Source of the DNA: Salinibius halmophilus
GTDB taxonomy: Bacteria > Pseudomonadota > Gammaproteobacteria > Pseudomonadales > Natronospirillaceae
Length of the DNA stretch: 64,000 nt
Direction of reading: 5' to 3'
Assembly (NCBI RefSeq): GCF_003577475.1
Contig: NZ_QPEP01000004.1
Span: forward strand, 186,001 to 250,000
Below are positions 1 through 9,833 of the stretch, piece after piece; the first letter of the stretch is position 1; every line of letters begins with the position of its first letter. The position numbers and the translations under genes were made by a program. Under the pieces are notes generated by a model. It worked only from the letters and a program-made list of their open reading frames with translations. It was not told the DNA's origin and did no database searches.

Positions 1-1277
1 TCATCGAGAATTCGCCATAGTGGTGCGATTACCTCACCAATCTTTATCATTACGTTCTTATAGCGTTCAGTTGAGGCTGGTAATACCAGCAGGCTACCAA
101 GTCCTTTAGTGCCCTTTACCACTGCCGCAGCAATTATGGCGAAGACCGCTTCAAAGACAATCCAGCCACCGAACTCGGCCAAGTCGAGCACATGAAGACA
201 GCTTGCATAATCCCAAGCAAACTCGAGCAGAATATCGAGCGTGGAGCGATGTTGCGCCAAGATTCTAAACACATGCCACGCCCTAGCGGCTAGCTCACTG
301 GCTACCCCCGCCTTTTGACAAATCTTAGCAAATGCTTCTTCCAGTTCATCCGGAATCGTGCCTGCGCGCAGGGCCTCGATAAACTCGCCTTGCAAACGCT
401 GCACATTGGACGGTATGTCTAATAAAAATGCCGCAGCCGACTGAGTGTTGCCTTTTAGGTCTTCAAAGTTATTCCAAAAGCTATTAATGAACGCTTGTGA
501 AATAACATGGGTTTTGTCTGCCCAAGCTAAATCTGCAAGCTTGGCTTGATTATCTGCCTGTTTAGCCCGCGCATCCATTAAGATAACGTTTAGCTGAGTG
601 CGCAACTGCTGCTGATAGCGTGCAATTAAACTGCGGTTTGGCAAATAACGGATGGTTGCTTGGCATTCTGGTAAACCAGACAAATACGCTTCACCATTTT
701 CATCTAGCGGTCCCGTTCGACGGTCACCCGTATCCAAATCCACCTGAAACGTTGCGTAGTGCGCCGGTTTTCCACTTGGGCTAAGTAACTTCAAATTGAG
801 CGAATAGGTATTTGGCACGTCGTACAGCACAACATCTTGCGTGAGTTCTTGCGATGAAGGGCTGCTAACAGTTACCTGCTGATTTTGCTCGCCATCACTG
901 ATCGCAGAGCGACTGTTAGCTTGGCCAATATGATTGCTGATGGGTTTATTTAACCGCTGAACACAAACCCAATTTTTGTGGATCAAGGAACGTGGAGAAG
1001 GAATTTCAACCCAGTGTCCACGCTGATACTCAAAAAAGCGAGTGCTATCAGAGCGAACTAAGTGAATGGCATCCGATGGGTCAACCGTGCCCCAATTCTC
1101 TGGCGCTGGGAATAATTTAGTTTTCAGCTCATGGGGCAGAGCACGCAGGGCTTGTGCATTAGGTAGTTTAAGCTCGACGCTTTGATCCGCAGCGGCACTT
1201 TCATCAACAGCGAGGCCATCGTTTAGTCGACCACTCTCGTCCATGTCTGCAGTCAGTTCTTTTTGCCAACTCGCCAT
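1..1277 (-). CDS. Large protein with T6SS-effector-like linker module (3' part outside window)
   Basis: Open without a stop for 425 codons from an ATG preceded by AAGGA about 8 nt upstream; it runs off the left edge, so the C-terminus is missing. The N-terminal ~150 residues match no family I know. Residues ~155-213 look like a small beta-sandwich (NTYSLNLKLLSPSGKPAHY, then GPLDENGEAYLSGLP). This resembles the carboxypeptidase-regulatory-like linkers that precede toxin domains in type VI secretion effectors and VgrG/PAAR-associated proteins. A helical region follows, then a hydrophobic stretch at ~370-390 (GGWIVFEAVFAIIAAAVV). There is no signal peptide. A secreted-toxin or effector role is inferred from this module alone; the catalytic part, if any, lies outside the window. 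Confidence 0.6.
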   Translation of the reverse strand, partial: MASWQKELTADMDESGRLNDGLAVDESAAADQSVELKLPNAQALRALPHELKTKLFPAPENWGTVDPSDAIHLVRSDSTRFFEYQRGHWVEIPSPRSLIHKNWVCVQRLNKPISNHIGQANSRSAISDGEQNQQVTVSSPSSQELTQDVVLYDVPNTYSLNLKLLSPSGKPAHYATFQVDLDTGDRRTGPLDENGEAYLSGLPECQATIRYLPNRSLIARYQQQLRTQLNVILMDARAKQADNQAKLADLAWADKTHVISQAFINSFWNNFEDLKGNTQSAAAFLLDIPSNVQRLQGEFIEALRAGTIPDELEEAFAKICQKAGVASELAARAWHVFRILAQHRSTLDILLEFAWDYASCLHVLDLAEFGGWIVFEAVFAIIAAAVVKGTKGLGSLLVLPASTERYKNVMIKIGEVIAPLWRILD

Positions 1278-1421
1278 TGTTCAATCCTTGAAATTTTACT
1301 GCTCATATTTAAACCAATTCACCCTGTCATCACAACTCACACCAAGGGTAGTTTTACCAAATTGTGAACAAAAGCAATGGTGAGCATCACCCTTGGCCTG
1401 TATGAACTGAATATATAAAAA

Positions 1422-1442
1422 AACCCGGCAGTTGCCGGGTTT
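1422..1442 (-). terminator. Rho-independent terminator after the DsbA-like gene
   Basis: A 9-bp stem (AACCCGGCA / TGCCGGGTT) with a 2-nt loop is flanked by an A-run on the left and a T-run on the right, so it could work in both directions. It sits 17 nt past the stop of the DsbA-like gene. Confidence 0.85.
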
Positions 1443-1459
1443 TTTTTATTCTGCAAAGC

Positions 1460-2227
1460 TTATTCAGCTGCTAGATCAGCCAGTGCTGATTCTAGTGTTT
1501 GCAGTGGCTGCGCACCGGCTAGTGGGATAACGTCGCCAGTTTCGTTATCTAGTAGGAAGTTACCTGGCGTACCAGATACACCTGCAGATTGTGCGTTTTG
1601 AATCTGTAGTTGGATCTTAGGACGGAACTCGCCAGCATCAATACAGGCTTGCACTTCTGCTTCGTCTAAACCTAACTCAACCGCCATAGGCACTAGCTCA
1701 GCAGCATCCATACCATTGCCATTTGAGTTGGTGCGTTCAAAGATTGCATCTGAGTAAGCCCAGAACGCGTCGTTACCACCAACTTTACCCACACATTCCG
1801 CTGCTTCGGCTTGGCGTGTTGCTAGCGGGTTATGGAAGTCCAGTGGGAAGTGGCGATATACCCAGTTTACGTCTTCATTGCGCTCAAGGAACTGTTTAGC
1901 AGTGCTATGGAAACGCTTACAGAACGAGCACTCGTAGTCTGAGTATTCAAGTAGGGTAAAGCGCGCGTCTGGGTTACCACGAACGTAATCGTTGTCGCCT
2001 ACTGGTATAAGCGAGCTAGCTTGGTCACGCGCGGCTTGGCGCTGAGCGTCACGCTGCGCTTCTTGTTGGCGTACAACATAACGATTGATTGCGTCATCAA
2101 TCACTTGGTCAAATTCTTCGCTTGCGAAGTACTCGTTTAGCTTTTGCTCAACTTGCGCATCTACGTCGTCGTTAGCAAAGGTAAATGGGGCTGCCATCAA
2201 AAGGCCGGTTACTAATAATTTTTTCAT
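1460..2227 (-). CDS. Periplasmic DsbA/ScsC-like thiol-disulfide oxidoreductase
   Basis: 255 residues. A Sec signal peptide (MKKLLVTGLLMAAPFTFA) is followed by a charged helical segment (~20-65) like the N-terminal region of ScsC/Com1-type proteins. A thioredoxin fold comes next, with active site CSFC after YSDYE and a cis-Pro loop in GVSGTPGNFLL. The family forms or isomerises disulfides in exported proteins. I chose the ATG at 2227 because it begins the signal peptide and has GGATAAG just upstream; an in-frame GTG 12 nt earlier is the alternative. The next upstream gene encodes a small Cys-containing exported protein and ends 40 nt before this start, so the two are probably co-transcribed and may be substrate and enzyme (inference). 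Confidence 0.9.
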   Translation of the reverse strand: MKKLLVTGLLMAAPFTFANDDVDAQVEQKLNEYFASEEFDQVIDDAINRYVVRQQEAQRDAQRQAARDQASSLIPVGDNDYVRGNPDARFTLLEYSDYECSFCKRFHSTAKQFLERNEDVNWVYRHFPLDFHNPLATRQAEAAECVGKVGGNDAFWAYSDAIFERTNSNGNGMDAAELVPMAVELGLDEAEVQACIDAGEFRPKIQLQIQNAQSAGVSGTPGNFLLDNETGDVIPLAGAQPLQTLESALADLAAE

Positions 2228-2267
2228 TAACTTATCCACACATTTTTAATTGTTAGTGTTACTGGGT

Positions 2268-2522
2268 TTAGATGCTTACTACCCTGATGGGTGGATCTAA
2301 AATTGGTGTTCGGTAGCCTGCATGTGGGCTGGGCTTCAACCTACTGCAGTCATTACCTGTCACGCACTCGCCAGCCATGGTTAGCAGAGACGGTAGCGCC
2401 TTTACACATGAGAGGTCAACGCACTCTTCTACATTATCTACAGAATCTGGGCAGTGTTGCACGGAAACGACCGCATACACTTCACCTGCCAACAATATAA
2501 AAATTAAAAATAGTAAGCGCAC
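2268..2522 (-). CDS. Small secreted Cys-rich protein, unknown function
   Basis: 84 codons from a GTG start directly preceded by a strong ribosome-binding site (GGGGGAG). The N-terminus is a clear signal peptide (MRLLFLIFILLAGEVYA). The short mature part has cysteines at about 24, 34, 39, 53 and 59, and its tail lacks strong charge. I recognise no family. It lies 40 nt upstream of the DsbA-like gene on the same strand. The good initiation signal and export signal argue for a real gene, though the length is small and the ORF could be fortuitous. Confidence 0.5.
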   Translation of the reverse strand: MRLLFLIFILLAGEVYAVVSVQHCPDSVDNVEECVDLSCVKALPSLLTMAGECVTGNDCSRLKPSPHAGYRTPILDPPIRVVSI

Positions 2523-2658
2523 AGCTCCCCCTCATTCGCTTCAATGGTAGCAAATAAAGAGAACCCTAGGCTGAACAAGTTGTCAGCTTTTTTGAGTAAT
2601 GGGTAACACTCTGTGGTTTTTTACGGTACCTGGTGTAGGTTTTTTGACTAATGCAGTC

Positions 2659-2736
2659 ATCCCCGAGTGCTTTTATCGGGGATCTAGTTTGCTGTTTTGC
2701 ATGCGGTGGTTAGATTCCCGCCTGCGCGGGAATGAC
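2659..2736. repeat. Intergenic double-hairpin repeat, family 1, copy 1
   Basis: It consists of two palindromes about 30 nt apart. The first is ATCCCCGA ... TCGGGGAT (2659-2683). The second is ATTCCCGC-CTGC-GCGGGAAT followed by GAC (2714-2736). The same arrangement recurs at 4329-4404, with compensatory changes in the first stem. The second palindrome resembles the dRS3-type repeats of Neisseria. Confidence 0.85.
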
Positions 2737-2737
2737 A

Positions 2738-2772
2738 GTTGCCCGGCTGCAAAAACAACGCAGCCGTGCAAC
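2738..2772. repeat. Palindromic intergenic repeat, family 4, copy 1
   Basis: A long hairpin with outer arms GTTGC...GCAAC and inner arms CGGCTGC / GCAGCCG. The second copy is at 39912-39939 and has different but complementary inner stem bases (GGCGCG / CGCGCC). Confidence 0.6.
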
Positions 2773-2792
2773 CTACGGGGTGTGCCGTGATG

Positions 2793-2803
2793 CCCCCCCC
2801 CCC
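2793..2803. other. Homopolymer tract of 11 C
   Basis: Eleven consecutive C residues lie 7 bp beyond the purB stop. A run this long is prone to replication slippage or sequencing error. It is outside coding sequence, so no phase-variable gene is implied. Confidence 0.8.
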
Positions 2804-2810
2804 GGTGAGC

Positions 2811-4271
<1,461 letters not shown>

Positions 4272-4328
4272 TCAGTTTGCGTTTGTTGTGCGAGGTGGCT
4301 TAGTGACTTGTTGCCAACTGCCTGCGTC

Positions 4329-4404
4329 ACACCCGAGTGGTTTTATCGGGTGTCTAGTTTGCTGAGTGAACTTGCAACTAGATTCCCGCCTGCGCGGGAA
4401 TGAC
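4329..4404. repeat. Intergenic double-hairpin repeat, family 1, copy 2
   Basis: Same layout as 2659-2736. The first palindrome is ACACCCGA ... TCGGGTGT (4329-4353). The second palindrome, ATTCCCGC-CTGC-GCGGGAAT plus GAC (4382-4404), is identical to copy 1. The first stem differs from copy 1 at two positions, and both are compensated on the other arm. The gap between the purB start (4178) and the der stop (4510) is about 330 bp and holds only this element and its neighbours. Confidence 0.85.
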
Positions 4405-4430
4405 CTAGTAACCATGGAGTAGTTTTGGGT

Positions 4431-4475
4431 GTGTCTGCAAGCATGCGGCTGGTGCCACATGACTTACAGACCTAC
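4431..4475. repeat. Palindromic intergenic repeat, family 2, copy 1
   Basis: Outer arms GTCTGCAAG ... CTTACAGAC with inner arms CATGCGGC ... GTGCCACATG form a near-continuous hairpin. The ends and layout match the three copies at 29779-29947, where the arms read GTCCGCAA / TTACGGAC; the T-to-C change in one arm is matched by A-to-G in the other. Confidence 0.7.
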
Positions 4476-4497
4476 TTCCCGCCTGCGCGGGAATGAC
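4475..4497. repeat. Partial family 1 repeat, copy 3
   Basis: TTCCCGC-CTGC-GCGGGAA followed by TGAC is the second hairpin of family 1 without its first hairpin. It abuts the family 2 element and ends 12 bp before the der stop. Confidence 0.75.
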
Positions 4498-4509
4498 TGG
4501 GGGAGCAAC

Positions 4510-5877
4510 CTAGCGGCGCGTTTTACGGCGCCCTTCGCTTTTATCGGCGTATGGGTTATGACCGCTCTTGAACTCAAACTTGATTGGCGTACCCGATACT
4601 TCCAACACTTTACGGAAGGTGTTTTCCATGTACCGTTTGTAGCTGCCAGGTAACTTGTCTACCTGATTGCCGTGCACAACAATACGTGGTGGGTTGCTGC
4701 CACCTTGGTGGGCATAACGTAGTTTAATACGGCGACCATTGACCAATGGTGGCTGGTGGTTTTCTACCACCCCTTGCAGAATTTCGCTTAGGAAGTTAGT
4801 TGACCACTTGGCAAACGCACACTCATACGCCACATCAGCCGACTCAAACAAGTGACCCACATTGGTGCCATGCTTAGCCGAGATAAAGTGCAGGTCGGCG
4901 TAGTCGACAAACTCAAGGCGTCGGCTAATGTCGGTGCGCACTTTCTCTTTTTCTTCGCCGGTCATGCCATCCCATTTGTTGATCGCAATAACCAAAGCAC
5001 GACCTGCCTCAAGCGCAAAGCGCAGCATGGTCAAGTCTTGCTCAACAATTCCTTCACGGGCATCAAAGACGGCGATAATAACGTTGGCATCATCGATTGC
5101 TTTTAGGGTTTTAACAATCGAGAACTTCTCAACGGCTTCTTTAATATTTTTACGCCGGCGCACACCAGCGGTGTCGATCAAGGTGTATTCTTCGCCATGG
5201 CGCTCAAATGGGATATAAATCGAGTCCATCGTGGTGCCCGGATGGTCGTAAACCACTACCCGCTCTTCACCTAGGATTCGGTTAACCAGCGTTGACTTGC
5301 CGACGTTTGGGCGGCCAATCACGGCAATTCGCCTGCCGCGCCAGTCGGTTGGCAAATGCTCTTCAGGATCAACAAAGCCTTCGGCTACCTTGTCGAGCAC
5401 AGTCTCGAGTAACGAGCGCATGCCACGGTTTTGCGACGCCGCAATCGGAAATGGCTGAATGGCCAAACCAAGCTCCCAGAACTCAGAGCACGCGACGTCC
5501 GCATCAATACCATCGGTTTTATTGACCACTAGCCAAATTGGCTTGTTATCAATGCGGCGCAACATTTCGGCTAAGTGACGATCACCTTCAACAATACCGC
5601 TGCGACCATCTACTAAAAACAGTACCGCGTCCGCTTCCTCAATCGCCATATACGATTGTTTCGCCATTTCAGCGTCGAGCCCTTGCTCTTCACCGGTCAC
5701 ACCACCGGTATCAATAACCATGAACTCACGCTCGTCAAGCTGACCTTTGCCGTATTGACGGTCTCGGGTTAGGCCTGAATAGTCCGCCACCAAAGCATCT
5801 CTGCTGCGGGTGAAGCGGTTAAAAACAGTTGATTTACCCACATTTGGGCGACCAACCAGTGCAATAACAGGAAGCAT
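4510..5877 (-). CDS. der: Ribosome-associated GTPase Der (EngA)
   Basis: 455 residues. Two tandem GTPase domains each carry GRPNVGKST (near the N-terminus and at ~185), followed by DTGG / DTAG G3 motifs and NKTD / NKWD G4 motifs. A KH-like C-terminal domain and a basic tail (EGRRKTRR) follow. Der is an essential factor in maturation of the 50S subunit. The start lies 1 nt after the bamB stop, so bamB and der are translated from one message, the standard gammaproteobacterial order. Confidence 0.97.
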   Translation of the reverse strand: MLPVIALVGRPNVGKSTVFNRFTRSRDALVADYSGLTRDRQYGKGQLDEREFMVIDTGGVTGEEQGLDAEMAKQSYMAIEEADAVLFLVDGRSGIVEGDRHLAEMLRRIDNKPIWLVVNKTDGIDADVACSEFWELGLAIQPFPIAASQNRGMRSLLETVLDKVAEGFVDPEEHLPTDWRGRRIAVIGRPNVGKSTLVNRILGEERVVVYDHPGTTMDSIYIPFERHGEEYTLIDTAGVRRRKNIKEAVEKFSIVKTLKAIDDANVIIAVFDAREGIVEQDLTMLRFALEAGRALVIAINKWDGMTGEEKEKVRTDISRRLEFVDYADLHFISAKHGTNVGHLFESADVAYECAFAKWSTNFLSEILQGVVENHQPPLVNGRRIKLRYAHQGGSNPPRIVVHGNQVDKLPGSYKRYMENTFRKVLEVSGTPIKFEFKSGHNPYADKSEGRRKTRR

Positions 5878-5878
5878 T

Positions 5879-7021
5879 TTACCTCACTTTGATCCCAGCT
5901 AGACGCCCATCGGCCGACATTAACAGCATCCATTCGTCTGTCACAACTGGGGATTCAGCCAAGCCGGATATATCCATTTGCTTGGCTGATAATGTTTCAC
6001 CCGTTTCTGGGTCAATCGCAATAAGGGCACCAAAGGTATCCGCTACCCAAATTGCATTATTCCAAAATACCGGCGCAAACGGCGCTCGGTCTAACATGGC
6101 ATCGTTGCGCCACAGTGCTTCACCAGCACTATTTAAGGCCACAACACTGCCGCTTTCTTCTGCCACAACTAGGCGATCACCTGCCAATAGCAACTGCTCA
6201 AGTGAGCTCGCCTCTAAGTCGCCCAATACCCGACCACTGGCTAGGTCAATTTGATAAATCACACCGTCGTTAGCAGTTGCCAGCACAGTATTGCCACTAA
6301 TTAATGGTGTGGCATCGGCATCTACTAATTGGGCTACCGGCGTGGCACCTTTTGGATAGCTTAGACGATATTCCCAAGCCACTTCCCCGCTAGCGAGCGA
6401 TAGCGCTAACACACTGCCATTGGCGTTAGCGACAATCACAAGGTTGTTGGCTAATACTGGGTTGGCTGTGCCAATTAGGCTTAGGTCGGGCTGTGAAGCG
6501 CTGCGATAGCTCCAAAACGTACGACCATTGCTAACGGCACGCGCCTGTACGGTGCCGTCTTGCATTTGCACAACTACCCGATCCCCTTGCACAGCCACTA
6601 AGGCATCACTTCGAGCTGGCAATTCAACAGACCACAACACCTCACCCGTGTTGCTATCTAGCGCAATTAAGTCGGCATTATCGGTGGTGACAAACACTCG
6701 GCCATCTTGCTCTACAGGCCCCGCCGCGACGGTTTCGTCGAGCTGCGTGCGCCACACTTCAGCACCGGCATCAATTTGCCCACTAACCACCTGGTTGCCA
6801 AACGCGGCAAACGCTAACGATTGGTCAACATCAGGCACCAACTGGCGCACACGCGCCGAGTCTTGGTAGTCGATACCACCTTGGCGATCAACAATATCGA
6901 TCGCCCAACGTGTAACCGGCTCAGGAGAGCCGGCAACAGGGGTAATACTTGGCGCTTGCGGGCCGGTTGACGCACAACCGACCAAGCTAAGCGTAATTAA
7001 AGCGCTAAGCGCGTATTTCAT
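5879..7021 (-). CDS. bamB: Outer membrane protein assembly lipoprotein BamB
   Basis: 380 residues. The lipoprotein signal [18 protein letters not shown] has its lipidated Cys at 16. The rest is an eight-bladed beta-propeller of PQQ-like repeats (for example [36 protein letters not shown]). BamB is an accessory subunit of the BAM complex that supports BamA in inserting outer membrane beta-barrels. It overlaps the end of yfgM by 4 nt (ATGA) and is followed by der. Confidence 0.95.
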   Translation of the reverse strand: MKYALSALITLSLVGCASTGPQAPSITPVAGSPEPVTRWAIDIVDRQGGIDYQDSARVRQLVPDVDQSLAFAAFGNQVVSGQIDAGAEVWRTQLDETVAAGPVEQDGRVFVTTDNADLIALDSNTGEVLWSVELPARSDALVAVQGDRVVVQMQDGTVQARAVSNGRTFWSYRSASQPDLSLIGTANPVLANNLVIVANANGSVLALSLASGEVAWEYRLSYPKGATPVAQLVDADATPLISGNTVLATANDGVIYQIDLASGRVLGDLEASSLEQLLLAGDRLVVAEESGSVVALNSAGEALWRNDAMLDRAPFAPVFWNNAIWVADTFGALIAIDPETGETLSAKQMDISGLAESPVVTDEWMLLMSADGRLAGIKVR

Positions 7022-7644
7022 TCTTCACCTGGCAAATTATTCAATTTTAGTTGCACAACAGGGCCGCGTGGCTGGCTGTCACCCAAGTCTAGCATTGATT
7101 GATAGGCCTCTTTTGCTGCGGCAATATCGCCTTGAGCCACATGGATATCACCCGTTAGCTCTAGCGCCGCACCAGCTTGACTTGGTGCATCCGCTAATGC
7201 AGCCAATGCTGCTTCATAATTACCACGATGGTAATGAACACGCGCTAAACGAACCTCCACCACATCAGCAAGTTCATCAGTCGGTGCTGCCGCCAGTGCT
7301 TGCGTTAGAATTTCTTCCGCTTGCTCTGGCATGCCTTCGTCCATGGCAAAGCGTGCTTCAAATAACTGCGACAGGAATGCGTAAGTGGTATCCGGGTGCT
7401 CAGCTTGTACGGCATCAATTGCCTCTTGTACTGCCGGAACATCCACTGGGTTCGCCGATACCAATTCAACAACTTTCAAGAAGCTATCACTCGCCGCTTG
7501 GCGGTTTGCTTCTACCGACTCGCGATAAAGCTTGGTGCCCAGCATTAAGCCACCAAGGGCCACAATGGCTAGCAACACATACACACCCCATTGGGCTAAC
7601 CATTTTTTGATCGCTTCACCCTGTTCGTGATCGGTCTCGTACAT
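7018..7644 (-). CDS. yfgM: Inner-membrane TPR protein YfgM
   Basis: 208 residues. A short cytoplasmic N-terminus is followed by one membrane helix (~17-36, WGVYVLLAIVALGGLMLGT) and a periplasmic TPR-like helical domain, the layout of YfgM. In E. coli YfgM binds PpiD at the SecYEG translocon and assists exported proteins. Its start overlaps the hisS stop by 1 nt and its end overlaps the bamB start by 4 nt, so it is translationally coupled on both sides. Confidence 0.93.
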   Translation of the reverse strand: MYETDHEQGEAIKKWLAQWGVYVLLAIVALGGLMLGTKLYRESVEANRQAASDSFLKVVELVSANPVDVPAVQEAIDAVQAEHPDTTYAFLSQLFEARFAMDEGMPEQAEEILTQALAAAPTDELADVVEVRLARVHYHRGNYEAALAALADAPSQAGAALELTGDIHVAQGDIAAAKEAYQSMLDLGDSQPRGPVVQLKLNNLPGEE

Positions 7645-8930
7645 CAGTTCACTCCATCAATTTTTGTAATAAGGTGGTTTGCGACGTCTGCTAATGGAAG
7701 AGAGACTTGCTCGGCATCACCACGTAAATCTTTCACTGCAACTTGTTCATTGGCAACTTCGTCGTCACCGATAATTAAAGCAAAGTGCGCGCCGCTCTTA
7801 TCCGCTTTTTTCATCTGTGCTTTAAAGCCACCGCCGCCATTATGGGCCACAATGCGTAAGTTTGGCGCGTCTGTGCGTAGGCGTTCTGCCCACGGCATCA
7901 CAACTTGTTCAGCTTTTTCACCCATCACCGCGATATAAACGTCGGCAGTACTGGTTAAGTCTTCTGGGAACTGGTTGAGCGCTTCAATCAATAGCAGTAA
8001 ACGCTCAACCCCCATGGCAAAACCCACTGCTGGGGTACTTTTACCGCCTAACTGCTCTACCAAACCATCGTAGCGGCCACCACCACATACGGTGCCTTGT
8101 GCACCCAGTGCATCGGTTACCCATTCAAACGCGGTTTTACCATAATAATCTAGGCCACGAACCAAACGCGGATTAACTTCATAGCTTACGCCGCATGCAT
8201 CTAAGCGTGATGTTAGGCCAGCAAAATGTTCTTTCGACTCTTCGTCTAACCAATCCAGCAAGCTTGGCGCTTCGCTAAGCAGAGCCTGTGTTTGCGGGTT
8301 TTTTGAGTCCAGAATGCGCATTGGGTTGGTGCTTAAACGACGCTGGCTGTCTTCATCTAATTGATCTTTGCGACTATTCAAGTAGTCGACGAGTGCCGCT
8401 TTATAGTTAGCTCGCGCTTCACTGGTACCTAGGCTGTTAAGCTGCAAAGTCACGGCATGGTCAATACCCAAAGCTTTCCATAGGCGCGCCGTTAGTACAA
8501 TCAGCTCGGCATCAATATCAGGACCCGTTAAGCCAAAGGTTTCAACACCAATTTGATTAAACTGGCGATAGCGACCTTTTTGCGGGCGCTCGTAGCGGAA
8601 CATTGATCCCTGATACCAAACTTTTTGAGTTTGGTTGTGCAATAGGCCATTTTCGATCATGGCGCGCACACAGCCAGCCGTTCCCTCTGGGCGCAGCGAT
8701 AGGCTATCACCGCTGCGATCTTCAAAGGTGTACATTTCTTTTTCTACAATATCAGTGACTTCACCAATACCGCGAGTAAATACGGGCGTTTGCTCAACAA
8801 CCGGCGTGCGCACTTCTTGGTAGCCGTATTGCGCCAATAAATGGCGGACGATGTTTTCCAAATACTGCCAGCGGGCTGAGTCGCCTGGCAAAACATCGTT
8901 CATTCCTCGGATACCGGTTATTTTAGCCAC
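7644..8930 (-). CDS. hisS: Histidyl-tRNA synthetase
   Basis: 428 residues, class II synthetase. Visible motifs include [10 protein letters not shown] near the N-terminus, motif 2 ([17 protein letters not shown], ~110-127), the histidine A loop [14 protein letters not shown] (~255-268), and motif 3 ([14 protein letters not shown], ~300). A C-terminal anticodon-binding domain follows. The start codon is GTG with TAGGAG upstream. It is first in the hisS-yfgM-bamB-der unit. In most relatives ispG lies directly upstream; here it does not. Confidence 0.97.
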   Translation of the reverse strand: MAKITGIRGMNDVLPGDSARWQYLENIVRHLLAQYGYQEVRTPVVEQTPVFTRGIGEVTDIVEKEMYTFEDRSGDSLSLRPEGTAGCVRAMIENGLLHNQTQKVWYQGSMFRYERPQKGRYRQFNQIGVETFGLTGPDIDAELIVLTARLWKALGIDHAVTLQLNSLGTSEARANYKAALVDYLNSRKDQLDEDSQRRLSTNPMRILDSKNPQTQALLSEAPSLLDWLDEESKEHFAGLTSRLDACGVSYEVNPRLVRGLDYYGKTAFEWVTDALGAQGTVCGGGRYDGLVEQLGGKSTPAVGFAMGVERLLLLIEALNQFPEDLTSTADVYIAVMGEKAEQVVMPWAERLRTDAPNLRIVAHNGGGGFKAQMKKADKSGAHFALIIGDDEVANEQVAVKDLRGDAEQVSLPLADVANHLITKIDGVN

Positions 8931-8945
8931 GTTTTTCTCCTAACT

Positions 8946-8980
8946 ATGCTATGGCGCGAATTAGCCGCGCATCATAGCAT
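8946..8980 (-). repeat. Long inverted repeat in the hisS leader
   Basis: ATGCTATG-GCGCG and CGCGC-AT-CATAGCAT form a 13-bp stem with a 2-nt bulge, ending about 15 nt before the hisS start. It could be a leader RNA hairpin affecting hisS expression or simply a palindrome. No T-run follows on the minus strand. Confidence 0.5.
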
Positions 8981-9014
8981 GAGCTGAATCCTAGCTAAAA
9001 GAGCTTAGTGAGGC

Positions 9015-9038
9015 TTTGGCACTTTTTATCGTGCCAAA
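9015..9038. terminator. Possible terminator hairpin between hisS and pilW
   Basis: An 8-bp stem TTTGGCAC / GTGCCAAA with an 8-nt loop lies just past the pilW stop in the minus direction. No convincing U-run follows, so this is a weak call. Confidence 0.35.
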
Positions 9039-9054
9039 TGAACACGCCATCGCC

Positions 9055-9831
9055 TTAACTTAAACCCTTGTCGGCTTCCCATTGGCGCAGTTCTTGGGCT
9101 TGTGGTGTGCGAGCGAACTCGCGCTTTAAGCGGATACGCCACGCATCGCGCAACGAGTTTTCATTGGCAGCGTGCGCTACTTTGATTTGTAGCAGCAAGG
9201 TGTTTGGGTTGGCTTTTACTAGATCAGCGCGATCTAAGCGGTCGAGTTCTAACACCTGTTTTAGGGCTGCGTCGATATTACCGCGACCAAACTCGATATC
9301 GGCAATGGCTAACACACTGGTCCAAAGTGTCGCATCTAGGGCACGAGCACGACCAAAGTCGATCACGGCCTGATCAAGTTTCTCTTGCTGCAGTGCAGCA
9401 TAGCCCATTGATTGAAACACAATGGCGCGTTGCGGGTAGAAGTCGTCTTGCGACGCCAAACGGAACTGTTGGTAGGCCTCGGCAAAGCGGCCACGGTTGT
9501 AATAAAAAGCGCCAAAGCTGTGATGAACCTGAGGGTCTGATTTGATATCCAAAGACTTCTCAAATGCCGCTTCTGCTCGTTCATAATCGAGCTCTACTTC
9601 ATGGATGCGCGCCATACCAAAGTGACCACCAGCAGAGTTAGGATCAATGCTGAGCGCACGCCCGAAAGCGGCCTTCGCCTCTTGGTATTTACCGCGCTTT
9701 AGCTGCGCGTAGCCAATATCTACCTGTGCCTGCTGAGCACGTTGAGTTTGCTGTTGCTGGGCAGGGTTAGTGGTTGCACAGCCTGCAGCTATAGCCATAA
9801 CACCAATTAAAAGCAGAGCACGAAAATGCAT
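9055..9831 (-). CDS. pilW: Type IV pilus biogenesis lipoprotein PilW/PilF
   Basis: 258 residues. A lipoprotein signal (MHFRALLLIGVMAIAAGCAT, Cys at 18) is followed by a Gln-rich stretch and TPR repeats (for example AKAAFGRALSIDPNSAGGHF and AEAAFEKSLDIKSDPQVHHS). The family is the pilotin that helps the PilQ secretin reach and multimerise in the outer membrane. It starts 3 nt after the rlmN stop, matching the usual rlmN-pilW order. The usual next genes, rodZ and ispG, are absent; hisS follows after 124 bp. Confidence 0.9.
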   Translation of the reverse strand: MHFRALLLIGVMAIAAGCATTNPAQQQQTQRAQQAQVDIGYAQLKRGKYQEAKAAFGRALSIDPNSAGGHFGMARIHEVELDYERAEAAFEKSLDIKSDPQVHHSFGAFYYNRGRFAEAYQQFRLASQDDFYPQRAIVFQSMGYAALQQEKLDQAVIDFGRARALDATLWTSVLAIADIEFGRGNIDAALKQVLELDRLDRADLVKANPNTLLLQIKVAHAANENSLRDAWRIRLKREFARTPQAQELRQWEADKGLS

Positions 9832-9833
9832 AG

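Noticed and set aside
7068-7610. 180-codon plus-strand ORF opposite yfgM
   Set aside because: It is antisense to a clear, conserved gene with operon overlaps on both sides; composition is unlike a real protein.
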